Source: JAVBOW01 sp031550125
GTDB lineage: Bacteria; Bacteroidota; Bacteroidia; Bacteroidales; Rikenellaceae
Length of the DNA stretch: 26,201 nucleotides
Direction: 5' to 3'
NCBI GenBank assembly: GCA_031550125.1
Contig: JAVBOW010000012.1
Location: 1 to 26,201, forward strand
The position numbers and the translations under genes are program-made. The notes beneath the pieces are model-generated. The model was not told the DNA's origin. It saw only the letters and a list, made by a program, of their open reading frames with translations, and ran no database searches. Below, piece after piece: positions 15,197 to 21,435 of the stretch; position 1 is the stretch's first letter, and each line of letters starts with the position of its first letter.

Positions 15197-15220
15197 AGTG
15201 TATTAATAAACTAATACACT
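15197..15220. promoter_or_regulatory. GntR/YtrA-type operator over the ABC operon start site
   Basis: AGTGTATTA (15197-15205) and TAATACACT (15212-15220) are a perfect 9-bp inverted repeat with a 6-nt spacer. The outer AGTGTA and TACACT half-sites, 12 bp apart, match the operator type I recall for B. subtilis YtrA (AGTGTA, about 13 bp, TACACT). It begins directly downstream of the -7 box, so bound repressor would cover the transcription start. The regulator encoded in the same operon is the likely ligand. Confidence 0.8.
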
Positions 15221-15221
15221 G

Positions 15222-15252
15222 CAAATGTAATGACGTTTTTTTTATCTGCAAA
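15222..15252 (-). promoter_or_regulatory. Consensus promoter of the GntR-ABC operon
   Basis: On the minus strand TTTG (15249-15252) is followed after exactly 19 bp by TACATTTG (15222-15229), a full match to the Bacteroidetes sigma promoter. The start site should be near 15215, inside the operator, giving a leader of about 30 nt. Confidence 0.85.
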
Positions 15253-15651
15253 TTTTTTAGCGGAAAAATCGCGCCAGCCCGTCATATGCGGGATCGGTCT
15301 GAAAAATATCGGATCGGTTTTAACTTGTATGTTGGCTGCGCATATCGTGCATCGTCTTTCACCTATCCCTCTCGTTTCAAATCCTCACGGACTTTAGTCC
15401 GCTCCGGATTGAAACTCAAACGATAAGCGAAGCCTGACGTACGCCATGCACAGCGCTGTTACCGTAAGGCGCAGCGTTTTCTCGCACCGCGCATATTGAC
15501 GCCAACCTGTTTTAAGACCGGGTCAAAAGTAGTAACTGGTTCTTCATACGGGACAAGTGCTTTGGACGCCGCACGGCGCAAACACGTTCGCGACGTCATG
15601 TGCAAAGATATCCTGATCCCTCGTAATATCACTGAAATGCATCCTGTCGCT
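15253..15651. other. Gene-free region between tag and the ABC operon, containing repeat A
   Basis: No coding sequence is supported here. It holds repeat A (15332-15513), two short GATCGGT direct repeats near 15290-15317, and two minus-strand -7-like boxes: TACTTTTG at 15524-15531 (with CTTG 20 bp upstream, so a plausible weak promoter reading through repeat A) and TATCTTTG at 15603-15610 (no -33 partner). A long plus-strand frame beginning at 15496 is antisense to tag and not believed. Confidence 0.6.
15332..15513. repeat. Repeat A, structured ~180-bp element (left of tag-osmC)
   Basis: This segment aligns along its length with repeat B at 16659-16828 in the same orientation, by eye roughly four bases in five, with one extra stretch of about 12-14 nt in A near 15488-15500. 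It contains a nested hairpin at 15374-15415 (GTTTCAA paired with TTGAAAC, enclosing GGACT/AGTCC) and, on the minus strand, an ACGGT...GCTGT stem-loop. The ends carry short inverted repeats (GTTGGC at 15331-15336 and GCCAAC at 15501-15506). It is not within a gene. Confidence 0.85.
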
Positions 15652-16221
15652 CTATTTGCGGCAGATGCAGTCTTCCAGGTGGTCGTTTACGTAGCCGGTG
15701 GCCTGGAGGTGTGCGTAGCATATGGTAGTGCCGAAGAATTTGAATCCGCGGCGTTTCATGTCTTTGGATATGGCATCCGACATGGGGGTGGAGGCCGGTA
15801 CGTCTTTCATCTCCCTGTAAAGGCCCTCCACCGGTTTGCCGCCTGGCAGGAAGCCGCGCAGGTAATTGCAGAAACTGCCGAATTCCCGCTGCACTTCGAT
15901 GAATTTCCCGGCGTTGGATATGGCCGCCTCGATCTTCATGCGGTTCCGTATTATGCCCGTGTCCTGCATCAGGCGCTCCACGTCGCTGTCGGTGAAGGCG
16001 GCCACCCGCTGCACGTCGAACCCCGCGAAAGCCCGACGGTAACCCTCCCTGCGGCGCAGTATGGTTATCCAGCTCAGACCTGCCTGGGCGCTTTCGAGCG
16101 TCAGGAATTCGAACATGGTGCGGTCGTCCGTCACCTCGCGGCCCCATTCGTTGTCATGATAGGCTACGTAGAGCGGGTCGTCGCCGCACCACGGGCAGCG
16201 GCAGCCCTCTTTATTCCCCAT
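15652..16221 (-). CDS. tag: DNA-3-methyladenine glycosylase I
   Basis: Tag removes 3-methyladenine from alkylated DNA. The 189-residue protein aligns well with E. coli Tag: PLYVAYHDNEWG near the N-terminus, E43 at the position of catalytic E38, and the zinc ligands C12, H22, H181 and C185 (H-x3-C near the end in NDHLEDC). The core RRGFKFFGTTICYAHLQATG is the family signature. It starts inside the end of osmC (11-bp overlap), so the two are translationally coupled. Repeat A follows it downstream. Confidence 0.96.
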   Translation of the reverse strand: MGNKEGCRCPWCGDDPLYVAYHDNEWGREVTDDRTMFEFLTLESAQAGLSWITILRRREGYRRAFAGFDVQRVAAFTDSDVERLMQDTGIIRNRMKIEAAISNAGKFIEVQREFGSFCNYLRGFLPGGKPVEGLYREMKDVPASTPMSDAISKDMKRRGFKFFGTTICYAHLQATGYVNDHLEDCICRK

Positions 16222-16618
16222 AATGGTAACGGAGCGTCTGCCTGAGGTCGGGATGGAGCGATTTGCCCACGGGACATGTTTCCGCGGCGCGTTCCAGGAT
16301 AACGGTCTCTTTTTCGCCGTATTTGGCTGGCAGGTAGGCGTCGATCACTATTTCGCCTATACGCCTGGGATTCGACTCCATTATTTTGCTTATCTCCAGC
16401 CTGGTGCCTTTAAGGTCTATCTCCAGGCGTTGCGCCGCCTGATCCATCAGCGTCAGCATGCAGCTGCCCAGCGCCGCGGCCACAAGGTCGGTGGGGGAGA
16501 AGAACTCTCCCTTGCCATGGTTGTCGACGGGGGCGTCGGTGATGATTTTGTTTCCCGACCTCACGTGGGTGGCTTCGGTGCGAAGGTCGCCCAGATAGAT
16601 TGTTGTTATGGTTGCCAT
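16211..16618 (-). CDS. OsmC/Ohr family protein
   Basis: OsmC-family proteins reduce organic or inorganic peroxides with two cysteines. The 135-residue protein has both: C53 in LGSCMLTLMDQ and C115 in AETCPVGKSLHPDL. E38 and the FSPTDLVAAALGSC stretch also match the family. It looks closest to the YhfA-like OsmC group by motif, which is a guess. It is the first gene of a two-gene unit with tag and overlaps it by 11 bp. A consensus promoter lies at 16853-16883, so the mRNA leader would be about 230 nt and include repeat B. Confidence 0.92.
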   Translation of the reverse strand: MATITTIYLGDLRTEATHVRSGNKIITDAPVDNHGKGEFFSPTDLVAAALGSCMLTLMDQAAQRLEIDLKGTRLEISKIMESNPRRIGEIVIDAYLPAKYGEKETVILERAAETCPVGKSLHPDLRQTLRYHYGE

Positions 16619-16658
16619 GGTATATAATTTAATTTAATGAAGCAGTATCAATTATTTG

Positions 16659-16828
16659 CTGGCCGCGCATATCGCGCACCATCTTCCACTTATCCTTCTT
16701 GTTTCAAATCCTCACGGATTTCAGTCCGCTCCGGTTTGAAACTCAAACGATAAGCGAAACCTGACGCACGCTATGCACGGCGTCGTTGCCGTAAGGCGCA
16801 GCGCTTCCTTGCGCCGCCAACCTGTTTT
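16659..16828. repeat. Repeat B, structured ~170-bp element in the osmC leader
   Basis: This is the direct-orientation homologue of repeat A. Hairpin 1 is GTTTCAAA (16701-16708) with TTTGAAAC (16735-16742), enclosing GGATT (16716-16720) with AGTCC (16723-16727); the inner stem differs from copy A by a C-to-T change that keeps pairing as G-U. Hairpin 2 is GGCGCA (16795-16800) with TGCGCC (16810-16815). Ends carry imperfect inverted repeats (TGGCCGCGCA at 16660-16669, TGCGCCGCCA at 16810-16819). The minus-strand promoter to its right would transcribe it as part of the osmC leader. Confidence 0.85.
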
Positions 16829-16852
16829 TGGGCTGATCCGGTTTAATAGATA

Positions 16853-16883
16853 CAAAAATAGCGTTTCCGGCATTAAAAGCAAA
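16853..16883 (-). promoter_or_regulatory. Consensus promoter of osmC-tag
   Basis: On the minus strand TTTG (16880-16883) is followed after exactly 19 bp by TATTTTTG (16853-16860), a full match to the Bacteroidetes consensus. The start site would be near 16846, about 230 nt before the osmC ATG at 16618, so the leader contains all of repeat B. Confidence 0.75.
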
Positions 16884-16933
16884 CCGCCACACCCGAAAAG
16901 GCGCGGCGGTCCGGCGGATTTAACATAAACTCG

Positions 16934-16964
16934 CGTAAATTAGGGGTAAGATCCCCGATTTACG
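16934..16964. terminator. Hairpin after the acyl-CoA dehydrogenase gene
   Basis: CGTAAAT (16934-16940) pairs with ATTTACG (16958-16964), and GGGG (16943-16946) with CCCC (16953-16956). It starts 3 bp beyond the stop of the minus-strand dehydrogenase gene. There is no strong T tract after it on the minus strand, so its strength as a terminator is uncertain. Confidence 0.55.
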
Positions 16965-16967
16965 TTA

Positions 16968-18689
16968 TCACTCCTGGTTAAGTACCTGCTTGAAAACGTC
17001 CAGGTCGGCGGTGGAGTGGTTGTCGATATATTGCGCGGCCGCCTTGTTCTGGGCTGCTGCGTAGCGGGCGTACACCTCGGCCGACTGGCGGTAATCGTCG
17101 TCATGGCCGGCCTGCTGCATCAGAAGGTGCGTGATGATGATGTGGGCGGCCATCTCCACCATGCGGCGGGCGTGGAAGTCGATGTATTCGTTGTCGGCCG
17201 TAGCCACTACTTTCTCCACCGCTTCGGCGTACTGGCTGCGCATCTCCACCAGGCGGTCGAAGATATGCTTCATGCCTGCCGGAGCGCCTGCCAGCTCGTA
17301 TTTCTCCATTTGGGAGAGATATGTGCCGGTGGTGACGTGGCGTATGGCGGCCACAACCTGCAGCTGCGACGTGCCTTCGTAGATATTCATTATGCGGGCG
17401 TCGCGCACGAGGCGTTGGATGGGATAGTCTTTCATGTATCCCGATCCACCGTGTATTTGCAACGAGTCGTACGATACCTGATTGGCGTATTCGCTGGTCA
17501 TCAGTTTCATCAGCGGCGTGAAGGCGTCGGCTATGCGCTGGTAGGCTTTCATTTCGGCCCTCTCTTCCGCCTCGAGCTTGCGCTCGCGCGAGATCTCGAA
17601 TTCATATATCTTGTACATCTCCACGAAACGGGTGGTTTCATATAGCAGCGCGCGCGAACCCTGCAGCTTCGCCTTCATGTTGGCGAGCATCTCGTATACG
17701 GCGGGGAACTGGATTATGGGTTTGCCGAACTGTTCGCGCTCGTGGGCGTATTTGAGTCCCTCGCGGTAGGCGGCCTCCTGCAGTCCGGTCGATTGGGCGC
17801 CGATACCCACACGGGCGGCGTTCATCAGTCCCATGACGTATTTGATCAGTCCCATCTTGCGGTCGCCCACAAGCTCGGCGGGGGCGTTGGTGAATACCAA
17901 TTCGCAGGTGGGCGAACCCTTGATGCCCAGTTTGTTCTCTATGCGGCGTACCTTGACTGCCATGTGGGCGCGGTCGTAGACGAACATCGACAGGCCGCGG
18001 GCGTCGGTAGTACCCTCCTCGGAGCGCGCCAGTACGAGCGAAATATGGCCGTCGCCGTTGGTTATGAAACGTTTCACTCCGTTGAGCAGCCATGTGCCTT
18101 TCGCTTCGTCCCAGTGCGCCTTGAGCATCACGGCCTGCAGGTCGGAGCCTGCGTCCGGCTCGGTGAGGTCCATGGCGCAGGTTTCGCCGCGGGCCACCCG
18201 GGGAAGGTATTTGGCTTTGATCTCTTCCGAGGCGTACTCGTTGAGCGTCTCGGCGCAGTCTTGCAGGCCCCAGATGTTCTCGAAGCCGGCATCGGCGCGG
18301 GCCACCATCTCGTTGGCGGCAACGAAGCAGGCCAGGGGCATATTCAGCCCCTCGTATTTACGGGGCAGGGTCATGCCGAAGAGGCCGGCTTTGGTCACCG
18401 CCTCTATGTTGCGGGCCGTGCCTTCGGCGTAAACCACGTGGTCGTCCACCACTTTGGGGCCGTATGTGTCCACGTCGTCGGCGTTGGGGGCTATCACCTC
18501 GCCGCACACCTCGCCGGCTATGGTCAACACGCGTTTGTAGTTGTCCATGGCGTCCTCGAAGTCCACGGGGGCGTAGTCGTACTTGTCTTTCTCCGTGAAA
18601 CCGCGCTCTTTGAGTTCCACGATCCGCTTCATGAGCGGATGCTGCAGGTGGTACTGGAGATCCTTATTGTCAGAAAAGAAGTTTGCCAT
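16968..18689 (-). CDS. Acyl-CoA dehydrogenase (ETF-linked)
   Basis: This flavoenzyme oxidises acyl-CoA to enoyl-CoA or runs the reverse with electrons from ETF. The 573-residue protein has the substrate/FAD motif DLTEPDAGSD (174-183), ITNGDGH near 209-215, the RVGIGAQSTGLQEAAYREGLKYAHEREQFGKPI segment, and the catalytic base E438 in IMNIYEGTSQ, the position used by short- and medium-chain enzymes. An N-terminal extension and about 110 extra C-terminal residues make it longer than a classical 380-residue enzyme, as in larger bacterial members. Neighbouring etfB and etfA are its electron partners. The natural chain length and direction are not clear. Confidence 0.9.
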   Translation of the reverse strand: MANFFSDNKDLQYHLQHPLMKRIVELKERGFTEKDKYDYAPVDFEDAMDNYKRVLTIAGEVCGEVIAPNADDVDTYGPKVVDDHVVYAEGTARNIEAVTKAGLFGMTLPRKYEGLNMPLACFVAANEMVARADAGFENIWGLQDCAETLNEYASEEIKAKYLPRVARGETCAMDLTEPDAGSDLQAVMLKAHWDEAKGTWLLNGVKRFITNGDGHISLVLARSEEGTTDARGLSMFVYDRAHMAVKVRRIENKLGIKGSPTCELVFTNAPAELVGDRKMGLIKYVMGLMNAARVGIGAQSTGLQEAAYREGLKYAHEREQFGKPIIQFPAVYEMLANMKAKLQGSRALLYETTRFVEMYKIYEFEISRERKLEAEERAEMKAYQRIADAFTPLMKLMTSEYANQVSYDSLQIHGGSGYMKDYPIQRLVRDARIMNIYEGTSQLQVVAAIRHVTTGTYLSQMEKYELAGAPAGMKHIFDRLVEMRSQYAEAVEKVVATADNEYIDFHARRMVEMAAHIIITHLLMQQAGHDDDYRQSAEVYARYAAAQNKAAAQYIDNHSTADLDVFKQVLNQE

Positions 18690-18701
18690 ATTGTCTGTTT
18701 T

Positions 18702-19226
18702 TTAATTTTTAGCTGAGATTTCGGGAATGTGCTTTGCGAATAACTCCGCGAGCGCCTTTTGTTGTCCGCCGTCCATTGCGCTTACGGGCAGGATCACCGC
18801 CTGCCGTTTGCCGGTGTAGAGGAAAAAATGTTCTTCCGTCCCCGTCCATTTACTGAACGCGTCCCATTTCAATTCGCTCGCCCCGAATCCGGTTTTGTTT
18901 GCCAGGCCCTCTTCGGATACGGTCACTTCGTGCCGGCAGAACAGGTTGGCGTTTTCGGGACTGGCCGCCTCTTTGCTGTAGAACCTCCTTATGCTCCAGT
19001 CGAAGAATCTGGGGTAGAAGAGGGTCCAAAGCACGGCAAATGCGCCTAAGGCGTATCCCGCGGGATTATTGAAAGCGTCGAAGTCGGCAATGGCCGGGAT
19101 TAAGAGCAAAAGCGGTATGAGGAGCGAGAACAGAAGTTTCCGCCGGCGGATATTTCCGCTGCCCGACGTCTGGCGCATTGCGAGCGCCATGTAATCGGCC
19201 GGGGTTATGTCGAAAACCAGTTTCAT
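18702..19226 (-). CDS. YcxB-like membrane protein
   Basis: The 174-residue protein has two adjacent membrane helices (about 31-47 and 57-73) followed by a soluble domain with EVTVSEEGLANKTGFGASELKWDAFSKWTGTEEHFFLYTGKRQAVILPVSAM, the pattern of YcxB-like C-terminal domains. Function of the family is unknown. It lies between etfA (14-bp gap) and the dehydrogenase (12-bp gap) on the same strand, so it is transcribed with an electron-transfer unit, which is an unusual companion. Confidence 0.75.
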   Translation of the reverse strand: MKLVFDITPADYMALAMRQTSGSGNIRRRKLLFSLLIPLLLLIPAIADFDAFNNPAGYALGAFAVLWTLFYPRFFDWSIRRFYSKEAASPENANLFCRHEVTVSEEGLANKTGFGASELKWDAFSKWTGTEEHFFLYTGKRQAVILPVSAMDGGQQKALAELFAKHIPEISAKN

Positions 19227-19240
19227 TCCCTTGCGTGCAA

Positions 19241-20260
19241 CTACTTGCTGTTCTGCTTGTAATATTTTATCATTTTCGGGATGACCTCCAGCAGGTCGCC
19301 GGTTATGGCGAAGTCGGCTATTTTGTTTATCGGGGCGGCCGGGTCGGTATTGATGGATATGACCATCGCCGAGCCGTCCATGCCCGCCGTGTGCTGTATC
19401 TGTCCGGATATGCCGCAGGCTATGTAGAGTTTAGGACGCACCGTAACTCCGGTCTGGCCCACCTGGCGGGCATGCTCGGCGAAACCGGCGTCCACCGCCG
19501 CGCGCGAAGCGCCCACTTCTGCGCCAAGGACCTCGGCAAGTTCGTAGAGCAGCTTGAAATTCTCCTTGCTGCCCACGCCGTAACCGCCGGAGACTATCAC
19601 CGACGCGCCTTTTATGTTGATCTTGCGCTCTTCTATCTGGCGGTCGATTATTTTGATGGCCAGATCGGCGTCCTTGACGTATTTTTTCCAGTCGATCGCT
19701 TTCAGCTCGCCTGCGCCGGGCTTTTTGGCCTCCTCCTTGCGCATCACGCCCTCGCGTACGGTGGCCATCTGCGGGCGGCAGTCGGGATTGATGATGGTGG
19801 CTATGATGTTGCCTCCGAAGGCGGGGCGGATCTGGTAGAGGAGGTCTTTATACTCCTTGCCCGTCTTGTTTTCGGTATGGTCGCCTATCTCGAGGCTGGT
19901 GCAGTCGGCGGTAAGGCCGCTGCGCAGGGCCGACGATACGCGGGGAGCCAGGTCGCGCCCGAGGGTGGTAGCGCCGAAGAGGGCTATCTGCGGTTTCTCC
20001 TGCTCGAATACGCCGCACACTATGGAGGTGTGGGGGAGGGTGCGGTAAGGAGCCAGCTCCTTGTCGTCGGCCACCCATACGGCGTCGGCTCCGTATTTGG
20101 CAAGTTGTTTCTCTATGCCGGCCAGGTTGTGGCCCAGGGCCAGCGCCTCGAGCTTGCAGCCCAGACGGTCGGCCAGCTCGCGGCCTTTGGTGAGAAGCTC
20201 GAGGCTCACGTCGGCAACTACGCCCTTCTCTATCTCGCAATATACAAATATGTTGTTCAT
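19241..20260 (-). CDS. etfA: Electron transfer flavoprotein subunit alpha
   Basis: EtfA with EtfB carries electrons between acyl-CoA dehydrogenases and other carriers. The 339-residue protein has the C-terminal FAD domain: SGGYGVGS (224-231), GASRAAVDAGF (250-260), QVGQTG (266-271), GISGQIQH (283-290) and NTDPAAPI (304-311). It follows etfB by 21 bp and precedes the YcxB-like gene by 14 bp. Whether this ETF is of the electron-bifurcating type (with extra FAD and NADH use) cannot be read with confidence from motifs alone. Confidence 0.96.
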   Translation of the reverse strand: MNNIFVYCEIEKGVVADVSLELLTKGRELADRLGCKLEALALGHNLAGIEKQLAKYGADAVWVADDKELAPYRTLPHTSIVCGVFEQEKPQIALFGATTLGRDLAPRVSSALRSGLTADCTSLEIGDHTENKTGKEYKDLLYQIRPAFGGNIIATIINPDCRPQMATVREGVMRKEEAKKPGAGELKAIDWKKYVKDADLAIKIIDRQIEERKINIKGASVIVSGGYGVGSKENFKLLYELAEVLGAEVGASRAAVDAGFAEHARQVGQTGVTVRPKLYIACGISGQIQHTAGMDGSAMVISINTDPAAPINKIADFAITGDLLEVIPKMIKYYKQNSK

Positions 20261-20281
20261 CGTTTTGTCCGTTTTTAGCGT

Positions 20282-21160
20282 TTAACCGAGCGTGTGGCTT
20301 GCAATGAGTTCGGCCATAAGACCGTTCATGTCGTTGTCGGAGGCAGTGAGCCTCTTGGCTTCCTTGGCGGCGAAGACCACATTCTCTATCTTCTTGACCT
20401 TGGTGGGCGAGCCGGAGAGGCCGAAATCCTCGTCGCGGCCGTCGACGTCCGCCGCTCCCCATTCGAATATGCGCAGGTAATCTTTCACCTCGCACATGCC
20501 GTTGTAGCAGTTGTCGGGTTGCTCCGCCATTTCGCCGGGCGTTTTGGCGTGCTTGTATTTCATCACGCGCCTGGCGTTCTGCGGGCGGCATTCGGGGGCA
20601 GAGGCGTTGACGGTCAGCACCAGGGGCAGCGGGCCTGAGACCACCTCGAAGCCGTGTTCCAGGCGGCGTTTGACGACTATCTCCTTGTCGTTGAGCGAAA
20701 CTATCTGCTCCACGTAGGTTATTTGCGGCAGGCCGAGCTTTTCGGCCACCTGCGGGCCTACCTGGGCCGTGTCGCCGTCTATGGCCTGGCGGCCGGCGAT
20801 TATGATGTCGGGTTTGATCTTCAGCAACGCGCGCGAAAGGGCGTAGGATGTGGCCAGGGTATCGGCCCCTGCGAATTTGCGGTCGGTGAGCAGGTAGCCG
20901 CCGTCGGCCCCGCGGAACATGGCGTCGCGGATGATGTCGGCCGCCCTGGGCGGACCCATAGTGAGGATGTGGGCCGTGCTTCCCGGAAGCATGTCCTTGA
21001 TGACCAGCGCCTGTTCGAGGGCGTTTAGGTCTTCGGGATTGAAGATGGCCGGCAGGGCCGCGCGATTCACCGTGCCGTCGGCCTTCATGGCGTCCTTGCC
21101 CACGTTGCGGGTGTCGGGAACCTGCTTGGCCAGCACAACGATTTTCAATGTTTTCTTCAT
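20282..21160 (-). CDS. etfB: Electron transfer flavoprotein subunit beta
   Basis: EtfB is the partner of EtfA. The 292-residue protein begins with the family signature VLAKQVPDT (9-17), has NPEDLNALEQAL near 41-52, and the nucleotide-binding loop AGRQAIDGDTAQVGPQVAE (122-140). It is the first gene of the etfB-etfA-ycxB-acd operon. It is longer than the classical 250-260 residues, with an extended C-terminal tail. A promoter with a full -7 box lies 80 bp upstream. Confidence 0.96.
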   Translation of the reverse strand: MKKTLKIVVLAKQVPDTRNVGKDAMKADGTVNRAALPAIFNPEDLNALEQALVIKDMLPGSTAHILTMGPPRAADIIRDAMFRGADGGYLLTDRKFAGADTLATSYALSRALLKIKPDIIIAGRQAIDGDTAQVGPQVAEKLGLPQITYVEQIVSLNDKEIVVKRRLEHGFEVVSGPLPLVLTVNASAPECRPQNARRVMKYKHAKTPGEMAEQPDNCYNGMCEVKDYLRIFEWGAADVDGRDEDFGLSGSPTKVKKIENVVFAAKEAKRLTASDNDMNGLMAELIASHTLG

Positions 21161-21239
21161 TATCGATATGATTTTGTTAAGATTTCAATTTACGGGGCCT
21201 CTCCCGTTCCGGCCGCAGGGCGAAGCGGGAACAATCCCA

Positions 21240-21270
21240 CAAATATAGACATATTTATGACACAGGCAAC
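21240..21270 (-). promoter_or_regulatory. Promoter of the etfBA-acd operon
   Basis: On the minus strand GTTG (21267-21270) is followed after 19 bp by TATATTTG (21240-21247), a full -7 match with a one-mismatch -33. The start site would be near 21233, giving a leader of about 70 nt that includes a GC-rich CCCGTTCCGGC.../GCGAAGCGGG segment able to form a weak hairpin. Confidence 0.7.
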
Positions 21271-21386
21271 CTCTTCGGCCCCTGTTTCGCCTATATTCCA
21301 TGCCCTGCCGCGGCGATCAGGATGCGTAGTATGCCGCAAAAACAACATAAATCATAAAAATGCGTTTAATCATATTAAATATAGTC

Positions 21387-21394
21387 TATCTTTG
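21387..21394 (+). promoter_or_regulatory. -7 promoter element of the histidine kinase gene
   Basis: TATCTTTG matches TAnnTTTG and lies 41 bp before the ATG at 21436, implying a leader near 35 nt. The base run GTTT at 21364-21367, 19 bp upstream, is a poor but positioned -33 candidate. Confidence 0.55.
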
Positions 21395-21435
21395 CGACAC
21401 TATATAAGATAATAATATAATTTCGTATACAAATA

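Larger units (their letters stand above)
16619..16967. other. Gene-free region upstream of osmC: promoter, repeat B and terminator
   Basis: This 349-bp stretch has no supported gene. From left to right it holds an AT-rich stretch before the osmC start, repeat B (16659-16828), the osmC promoter (16853-16883), an ACCGCC/GGCGGT inverted repeat near 16884-16912 that may be a hairpin, and the hairpin after the acyl-CoA dehydrogenase gene (16934-16964). Confidence 0.6.

Noticed and set aside
15374..16742. CRISPR repeat resemblance (GTTTCAA...TTGAAAC)
   Set aside because: The 42-nt hairpins begin and end like some CRISPR repeats, but there are only two diverged copies 1.3 kb apart, embedded in a longer homologous element, with no spacers or cas genes.
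17742..20278. Long plus-strand frames opposite the acyl-CoA dehydrogenase and etfA (17742-18716 and 19178-20278)
   Set aside because: They are antisense shadows of conserved flavoprotein genes with full motifs.
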